DNA of 64,000 bases from the NCBI GenBank assembly GCA_963576565.1, contig OY755038.1, positions 200,543,013 through 200,607,012 of the forward strand. Direction: 5' to 3'. Both the position numbers and the translations under genes were made by a program. The DNA is from Aspidapion aeneum. Lineage: Eukaryota; Arthropoda; Insecta; Coleoptera; Brentidae. Under the pieces are notes generated by a model that was not told the origin of the DNA, did not search any database, and worked only from the letters and a program-made list of their open reading frames with translations. This document shows positions 57,088-64,000 of the stretch, in pieces (position 1 is the first letter of the stretch; each line of letters starts with the position of its first letter).

Positions 57088-57560
57088 GAAATAAATTGGT
57101 AAAAAAAATTTTTTAAATCACAAGCTTTTATAATATGCACTAAAAATTAAAAAATAATTTTCTAAAATTCTAATATTATCATAATAATAAAAGCGATGGC
57201 CGCAAATCAAAGCCTAAGTTAATCTAAATTTGTGATCTAAACACTTAAAGAATATTCAACATAGCAGGTCATCAAAGATATGTTTACCTACCATACCTAT
57301 GTCAGAGAAATGTTGGGGTATCTAGGGTCGGGTTGGGTGGGTTTGGTACCTCTGAATTTTTCTGCTAGATTAATTCTTGCAAATAGTGATATTTAATTGA
57401 TACGGATATCTTATCGTGCTAACATCGTCAAAATTTCCATCAGTCGGCCATCGCTTTTATTATTAGGATAATATTAGAATTTTAGAAAATTATTTTTTAA
57501 TTTTTAGTGCATATTATAAAAGCTTGTGACTTAAAAAAATTTTTTAACCAATTTATTTTC
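57088..57560. mobile_element. Near-perfect long-hairpin element
   Basis: Arms 57088-57202 and 57445-57560 (about 115 bp) are inverted copies with only about four differences; shared are ACAAGCTTTTATAATATGCA, TAATTTTCTAAAATTCTAAT and TAATAAAAGCGATGGCCG. The 242-bp middle is non-coding. The high arm identity suggests a recent origin or ongoing gene conversion. Confidence 0.85.
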
Positions 57561-57684
57561 TACTTTTTAGTCTCAGCTATCTACTCTATTAAATGAAAAT
57601 AATTGTTCAATAACAGAACAGAAGTGTTTATTCTAGATTATAATGAAATCGCTGATCGTGAGTTGTTTGGATACTCATTTTTCT

Positions 57685-58325
57685 ATTGGGAGAAGGAGAG
57701 GGTGGGGGTAGAGGTAGAAATATATTTTTTGTTTGGGCTGCATTGCCATCGGACCTTTATGCATATACCCAATTTTATAAAAGTCATTTGAAGTGAAGTG
57801 TGTCAAAAACGCAATTTTTATGGAAGGGGGTGGGGGTAGGGTGCAAGGACATTTTTCATTATTGATGTATTGTCATCGGACCACTATATGTATACCAAAT
57901 TTCATCCAAATCGGATAATGGGAAGTGTGTTAAAAACGCATTTTTCTAAAGATGGGGGTGGGGGTAGGAGTGGTAGGATTTTTTTTTCAATGTTTTATTG
58001 TCATCGGACCACTATATGTATACCAAATTTCATCCAAATCGGATAATGAGAAGGGTATCAAAAACGCATTTTCTATGGAAGGGGATGGTGGTAGGGGTGG
58101 GAGGATATATTTTTTTAAAATGTTGTATTGTCATTGGACCACTATGTGAATACCAAATTTCATCCAAATCAGATAATTGTAAGTGTAAAAAAAAAACTAA
58201 TTTTTCTATAGAAGGGGTGGGGGTAGGGGTGGGAGGATATTTTTTTCTTAATGTTGTATTGTCATGGGACCACTATGTGTGTACCAAATTTCATCCAAAT
58301 CGGATAACGGGAAGTGTGTCAAAAA
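57685..58325 (+). repeat. Tandem array, ~127-131-bp unit, about five copies
   Basis: Each unit has a G-rich start (GGGGGTGGGGGTAGGG), then TTGTCATCGGACCACTATAT, CCAAATTTCATCCAAATCGG and AAGTGTGTCAAAAACGC. The phrase GTCAT(C/T)GGACC recurs at 57745, 57872, 58000, 58130 and 58261. The open frames through it are caused by the periodicity. Confidence 0.9.
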
Positions 58326-58340
58326 CGCTTCACAAAATTT

Positions 58341-58379
58341 GATAGATAATTAGATAGTTAGATAGTTAGATAGTTAGAC
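58341..58379 (+). repeat. (TTAGATAG)n short array
   Basis: GATAGATAATTAGATAGTTAG and following: about four 8-bp units at the end of the larger tandem array. Confidence 0.85.
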
Positions 58380-59565
58380 AGAACATCTGAAGCTAAATAA
58401 AAGCTTGTAAAAACAGAAAAAGTTCAATTAATTTGTTTTTGCAAAAATATCACATTGTTTTATGCAATTGCGAATTTTACATACCTACATGCTCGTTAAA
58501 ACAGTTTTTCATGGAGCTATGCAATTATTAAAATCAAATATTGCAATATCTTGTATAAATTTATACATCCAAAATTCTGGTTTCAACGATTTTTAAGGAA
58601 GCATTTTAATTAATTAGTAAAGTTCCAAATTTTATTTTTTTGTGCGGGGTCCCTAAAGAATTTTTCTTCTTTATCTTTTTTAAACAATAAAACATATATT
58701 TTTTTATTACTATATGCAATTTTACGGGGCTGTAAATGGATCTTAGGTTTTGACCAACTTTTTCGTGAAATGCGCCTGTGTGGAACGGCCTGATGGAACA
58801 CTGCTATAGATAATTGTATTGTCTTTAACACGGTACTAAAAGTGTGCCTCTAGGTATTATATTGGACAATAATGGAAAATGAATTAAATCCACCGAACAT
58901 TAGTCATGTTAGATGCTCATAAATTGGCAGAGGATTTTTCATGATTTTGGTTTTTTCCTTAGCGTAGAAGCCTAGGATAAAGGTCAAGTCGAAGTACTAG
59001 ACAAATGAAATAAAAAATGCGAAACCTTTATTTGCCTTCTTAATTAATTTCCGCCCATTCGATTGGTGTTTTCGCTGGTTTTCATTATACCATTAACGGG
59101 TTTTTCTTTGTTTTTCTTATTGATAAACGACGAAGAAAATAAAAGTAGGTATATATATACCTACCGTTAAAGGTTTTTGTAAAGGTTTATTTTTACAGCA
59201 TCGGCATAATGTATTGAGGGCTTTGAATAACAATTAATCTGAACTTCTTGTATACATGTTCTTTTTTATTTCGTCAAAGAATTTTCTCAACTCACCCTAA
59301 ATTTACCAACTCACCCCTGATTTACCAACTACCCGGCGATATTGAGGGGAGCTTTAGTTGGTTAAAATTCGGGGTGCGGGAGTGGGAGGTAAAAATTAAA
59401 ACTAAACTATGACGGAATTGAGGAGACCTTTGAGCAAAACTGTTTTTTGTTTATTGTCTCTAAATTCAAAAGGACGGACACAATCAAACTTGACCCTTCA
59501 CAGATGTTCGTTTATTCTCATGTTTTCGAAAAAATTTTCTTTTAACAGAAAATTGTCCGAAAGCA
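58380..59565. other. Unassigned AT-rich DNA
   Basis: No gene is recognised. A short duplicated phrase (CTCACCC...AATTTACCAACT, CTCACCCCTGATTTACCAAC) is at 59290-59330. Confidence 0.45.
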
Positions 59566-59642
59566 TTTTTTCCGAAGGGAAATATGAAACAAATTTCCGT
59601 TTGAATCAAATGTTTTCGAACATATTTCCCTTCGGAGAAAAT
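59566..59642. repeat. Inverted repeat around CCGAAGGGAAATATG
   Basis: TTCCGAAGGGAAATATGAAA and TTCGAACATATTTCCCTTCGGA form arms of about 20 bp. It could be a small element or a cruciform-prone site. Confidence 0.65.
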
Positions 59643-59944
59643 GTTTTCCAACATATTGTCAGGATAGAAAATAATGTCGTATTGACTAAATGACACAAGT
59701 TACGTTTATAAGCAAGTGCACATTAACTCTAAACAATCTAAGACAATGAACTTTTCAATTTGTATTAAAACGTGTAATAAATTATATACGGAATAAAAAT
59801 CGTATGTGATCGACCGGGCATCGACGATATTTATATAGGAAACAAAACACATCTCCATATCCTATCAATGGCAAACGGTTTTTAATAAAAGCATCTCCAA
59901 AAGAGTTTAGCAGTTAGTTGTAAGCTGAGAACGTAACGTCCCAG
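59643..59944. other. Unassigned DNA
   Basis: Nothing recognised; the last bases may already belong to the following mariner. Confidence 0.4.
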
Positions 59945-60367
59945 ACGTAGCTGAGCTTCGAAAAACGAACCCCGAAAGAAGTCGTCCTCCACCAAGACAA
60001 TGCAAGTTCACATAAAGCACAAAAAACCATTGAATTTTTAACTCAAGAAAACGTAGAATTGTTGTACCATCTTCCATACATTCCCGACCTATGTCCCAAC
60101 GATTTCTAAAGTTTTCCGAAAATTAAGAATGAACTGTGTGGTCAAAGATTTCAGTCGGCAGAGGAAGCAGTTTTTATCAGCCTTTAAGAATGCAATTTTG
60201 ACAGTACCAACAAACGAGTGCTATTACAGCTTTGACAACTGTTTTAAGGGCATGCAAAAGTACATTCATTTTCGCGGAGAATACTTAGAAAAACAATAAA
60301 ATCTTTAAAAGCTATGTACGGTTTTATTCGAGTTGTATATGCAAAACTTAAAAAACAACTCTCGTAG
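59945..60367 (+). pseudogene. mariner-type transposase C-terminal relic
   Basis: VVLHQDNASSHKAQKTIEFL carries the second catalytic aspartate; HLPYIPDLCPNDF carries the third, with mariner-like spacing. KIKNELCGQRFQSAEEAV then matches the copies at 23739 and 24600. In-frame stops (after PNDF and beyond) and a frameshift near 60175 kill it. The 3' end CTCTCGTAG at 60367 is the terminal repeat. The 5' half, with the DNA-binding domain and the first aspartate, is missing. Confidence 0.8.
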
Positions 60368-63300
60368 AAAGGACAAATTGAAAGCTAAGAAATAATTATA
60401 AACCTAAATAATAAAAAAGGTAAGCAAATGTACATTTGACTTTTAGGCAGAAAACCTTTTTTAAAATAACCAAAGGAGAAAATTGGCTCACTAAGTGCAA
60501 ATACTAAGAAACCCTTTTAAAAATATTTAGCCGAGATCCACTCGTCATCGCAATTCTCGAGATTCCCAAATCAGAATTAAATATTCATCATAGCATGCTT
60601 GGCAAGGAACGTTCCTTTGCGTTAGCAGGGCGAACCCTAATAAATAGGACGCCTGGGTATTCATTTCCAGATAGCACAAGGACATCTCGAAGATATTTTA
60701 AAGATGCCAATTTTAAAACTTAACAGAAATCGCAGGTCCGTCTTGCATTTACGGAAAGATGTCTTTAAAATATCCTAAAAAGTAGATATGTTACACATTC
60801 GTTTATCCTAAAGATCTCCTTTAAAATAATTGTTTTAAGATCTTACGAAACAATTTATGAATACCTAATGAAAAATTATTACTAACAATGAAGCAGAAAT
60901 AAAGTTAGAACCAATTGGAATAAAAATAATTGTTTTTGTGTAATCAAACAAAGCATCGTTGTAAAAAAGTTATTGTCATTCATCATCCATAAGATTTTTT
61001 TTTGCATAATATTTCCTTGCAATGTCAAAAACAGTCGAACCGTAATTTTGATGAAAAAAAGACCAATAGAAAATAAAAGATACTTCGAGCCGTAAAAATG
61101 TAGAAAATAATTTAAAGGAACCGTAGTTTTCTCGATACGTAAAAATGTCCAAAATAATATAAGTTTGGTTTGGTTAGGTACGGAAATGGCATAATCGGCA
61201 TAAATAACAAATGGTTCATTACAATAATAGTCAAAACTCAAACTGGGCAATCCACGCTGCCAAGTGTATTGTTACATTATTCTTAGATCTTTGTGTTAAA
61301 AATTTGAACTATTTATTATCCTAACAAAATAAAGTGCAACTTCTTGAACTACCTCTCTTATCTTTCTTTGGAAAGGTCGCAATGGGTGTTAAATTGATCC
61401 CAAACGTATCTTAATCTTTTATGTATCTGTAAAGTCACTATCGTAAATACCTAAGTTTGCAGCTAATTAATGAATTGGTGTAAGAAAATTTTGCTAAACA
61501 AAAACTGTAACCAAAAATAGACAATGAACTTCGCTTCCTATAGAGCTTGCTCTACGATCAGTGTCCTTTATAATTTATAATTTTCTCCTCTAAGTAGTCT
61601 ATTAAAACAAATTCCAGTAGAACACGTCGACTTTTATTTTGACCGCGGGTTTTTATGTGGGATATACAAATATGTGTAAAAAAAAGAATGTTAATTTTTT
61701 TTTATTAGGAATTAAAATAGATTTTTCATTATGAAATAGAAATTAAGCGTTTTTTTTTAAATAAAATTGATGGCTGTCACTTATTTTGATGCTACTCTGT
61801 ATTTAGATCATAAAAGAGACGCAGTCTTAAATTAAAGTCGTCCGAGCTTAATATTTAAAAAAGGAACCCATTTGCAGCAAAAATTTTTAGTCAATTTGTT
61901 TTCCAAAAAAAAACCTTGCAGCTGAATATTTAGGTTTTGTGTTAAATTTTTAATCTGTGATTCACAAACACGGATTTGTCCCTAACAAAATGCCAACAAA
62001 ATAATGAACTGTTAAAAAAAAATTGTTTGGTTCGCAACATAAAAAGTCCCTAAAACTGTCAATCAAAATTCCACAAAATTTCAAATTGCATGCAAAAGAA
62101 CGGCATCGGTCTGATAAAAATGGAACTGAATTATTACCACGCACGCGCTGTGCTAGGGCAACATTTCATGCCCATATGATGCAAGTTATATTGTCATGCA
62201 CCATGTGAAATGGTCTTTAGCAAGTTTGTTTTTTTTATAGATATAGAAAAATAAATAGATTCGACTAATGGGCAGCCTTAAATAGAGGCGACGGATCGTT
62301 GGCCGCCATTTTTTCATAGATTTTGAGTACAAGCCGTTACCCCTAGAGGTCCCTATGCTAAACCAGCATAATACAAGCCAGTACCCCTAGAGGTCGCGTT
62401 AAACAAGCAGTTCCTCAGCGCATCCTCCAAAAGCTTAAACATTTTTTGATCAATTGATTAGTTTAGTTTATTGCCGCCAACTTTTAAATCATGACTTTTG
62501 ACAGGCCTCGCTAAATCTGTAGCTGCGGTCGGTATTTGCATCTCAGACGCGATGGATTTTTGGTTACGTGACTACAGATTAGTCTGAGCAAATTGGATTT
62601 AACAAACGATCCGGATCAAATGGATCAAATTTTTATAAATAGTTATAACCTTAAATATAACCAAAAACATTATGTACATATTGCAACTTACGCCCAGCCA
62701 TAATTTTGACAAAATATTCCTGTGTTGTCGGATATAATTTGTTTTCTTTAACATCAAATAATTCAATTTCAATCATTTTGCATAAAATAATTTTTTTAAA
62801 CAAAACAAATACCCAACATAACCTCACAATGTTGGATTAATCTATTTCGTCGGTCAAAATGCACAGAGCAAGCAGAATTACGTCCGACTACTTTGAGAAA
62901 AATTACCGAACGTCTCAGGTCTACCTCCCCTAGATCTAGATGGAATAAACGAACGATTTCGATGAAAAAGATTAATCCGACGTAAATACCGAACGCAGAT
63001 TGTGAAAAAAAAATCTTAATTTCTTACCATTTTCTCGAGTCTGCGCAGGTTTGACAAATTAATGTTCTATTTATTTTTCTATTTCTATGGATTTTTCACG
63101 TTTGCCCAGGCCAAAAACTGCAGTATCGGCCCTGATCGGCGTTTTATCCTGAAGACAAGGTTGGCTCATTCGGCACCCTCATTTCTTATGCAAAAGAATC
63201 GGCAATCATTCTCTATTTGCAAAGACCGTCAATTTATTTCTTATTGCTCTATCAGGAAAACGTCTTATATTGTGCCTGGGATTGTGCTCTAAAAGCTTTA

Positions 63301-63381
63301 TTTTGCACGCCTATTTTTTGTTAAGTTCGATACTTAGGTAGCTTTTTGGCACTCCTTGCTGTTTTCTTTGGAGCCTTATAT
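60368..63381. other. Unassigned AT-rich DNA
   Basis: No gene is recognised in about 3 kb. The 122-codon frame at 60882-61250 (minus) is rich in F and L and has no motif. A direct 24-bp duplication around CCCCTAGAGGTC occurs at 62328 and 62372 (44-bp spacing). GGCCGCCATTTT is at 62300. Confidence 0.45.
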
Positions 63382-63408
63382 CACGGATCACCTAACAAGT
63401 GATCCGTG
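63382..63408. repeat. Perfect 10-bp stem-loop
   Basis: CACGGATCAC, a 7-base loop, then GTGATCCGTG. It is not followed by a T run, so I do not call it a terminator. Confidence 0.85.
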
Positions 63409-63527
63409 CTTATATTGCCTAATATTAGAGACATTTCGCACATCCCAATTTTAAATTAATTGGTTATTTTTAACATGTGCAAAAACCCTATTGGGACAGT
63501 GTACAAGCCTATAAAGTTGAAGAATTA

Positions 63528-63710
63528 ATTTACTTGTAACTACTAGTCGTCTACAAAATTGATAGGTATACCTATAAGAATGTACGACATGCTTCAACTT
63601 TTAGTTTTGATGCCCAAAGCGCAGTTACGAAATTATACAGTTTTGTATTTTTATGAAACAGGTTATTGGGTAATTTTATACCCAACTGCGACTAGTAGTT
63701 ACAAGTAAAT
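63528..63710. mobile_element. Tourist-like MITE (PIF/Harbinger type)
   Basis: 183 bp with perfect 22-bp inverted ends (ATTTACTTGTAACTACTAGT and CG inward). TTA lies directly on both sides (63525-63527, 63711-63713), the 3-bp target typical of PIF/Harbinger MITEs. An inner palindrome TAGGTATACCTA is at 63565. Non-coding. Confidence 0.85.
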
Positions 63711-64000
63711 TTAGCAGTTGGGTGTTTTTTCATATTTAATTTTTCTTATTCAGCCTTATAAAAAGCACTATACATTTACCATTCATTTAGCTTTACCCAA
63801 AAAGTACGTGTAGATTTTCTACGAACGCGAAAAGTGTTACCTTCCATTGAGTGAAGCTGGGGGAGGAGAGAGGGTGGAAGGAACTAGAAAAATGGTGTCG
63901 AAAAAAATCTTGTGCAGAAAGAATTTTTGTAATCGGTCTATATTTATGAAAGGTATAGCTACAACTATTACTAATAAGGAGGTTGGGGCCGAGGGGGAGA
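63711..64000. other. Unassigned DNA at window end
   Basis: Nothing recognised; a purine-rich stretch (GGGGGAGGAGAGAGGGTGG) is at 63859. Confidence 0.5.

Noticed and set aside
57685..58325. CRISPR-like array
   Set aside because: Units are 127-131 bp of continuous repeat with no spacer/repeat alternation, in an animal genome.
60882..61250. 122-codon minus-strand frame
   Set aside because: F/L-rich chance frame in AT-rich DNA; no motif or signal of splicing.
63382..63408. Transcription terminator hairpin
   Set aside because: Perfect stem, but no T run, no upstream gene, and bacterial-type terminators are not expected here.

Overview
The window looks like a non-genic, transposon-saturated stretch of an insect nuclear genome. 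It is AT-rich, has no bacterial-style gene packing, and its long reading frames are nearly all transposon remnants. The families present (a copia element primed by initiator tRNA-Met, mariner and Tc1 relatives, hAT elements, RTE-like LINEs and many TIR elements) suit an insect, perhaps a beetle; the order is a guess. No rRNA, tRNA or CRISPR array was found.

Region 1-9 kb holds a possible short host exon (1181) and a three-level nest. An RTE-like LINE (minus strand) is split by a hAT element (3430-8470, 8-bp target duplication GTCACACT). That element is split by a nearly complete copia retrotransposon (3847-7751, 224-bp LTRs, 5-bp duplication CTTGC). Region 9-27 kb is a mosaic of TIR elements (11267, 11760, 12504, 13809), a mariner nested in a hAT-like element (15841-16935), a triplicated LINE-derived block (20481-22250), a LINE reverse transcriptase relic (21985-23025), a (CCGAA)13 tract, an inverted mariner pair (23739-24985) and a further mariner (26067-26857).

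The largest feature is a 15.9-kb LTR retrotransposon at 27458-43344. It has two 1517-bp LTRs with about eight differences, a 4-bp duplication (GCAG), a primer-binding site and a polypurine tract. Its 12.85-kb interior has no gag, protease, reverse transcriptase, RNase H or integrase frame, so it resembles a LARD (large retrotransposon derivative), a class best known from plants. It appears to have landed inside a small coding exon: the flanks join, with one GCAG removed, into an open 54-codon frame that ends at a consensus splice donor.

Region 43.5-64 kb is dominated by inverted-repeat DNA: a 1.7-kb palindrome (43805-45511), a cluster of TA-flanked elements with CAGGGTG ends (47-48.6 kb), a ~480-bp dispersed repeat ('family A') whose TG tract received two different insertions, a foldback-like element with tandem subrepeats in its arms (55132-57057), a near-perfect hairpin element (57088-57560) and a ~129-bp tandem array (57685-58325). 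LINE (54420), Tc1 (51158) and mariner (59945) relics lie among them.

There is no operon or pathway here. The informative biology is the insertion order, the trans-mobilised look of young but defective elements, and the possible disruption of a host exon. All identities come from reading motifs by eye; boundaries of old repeats are approximate.
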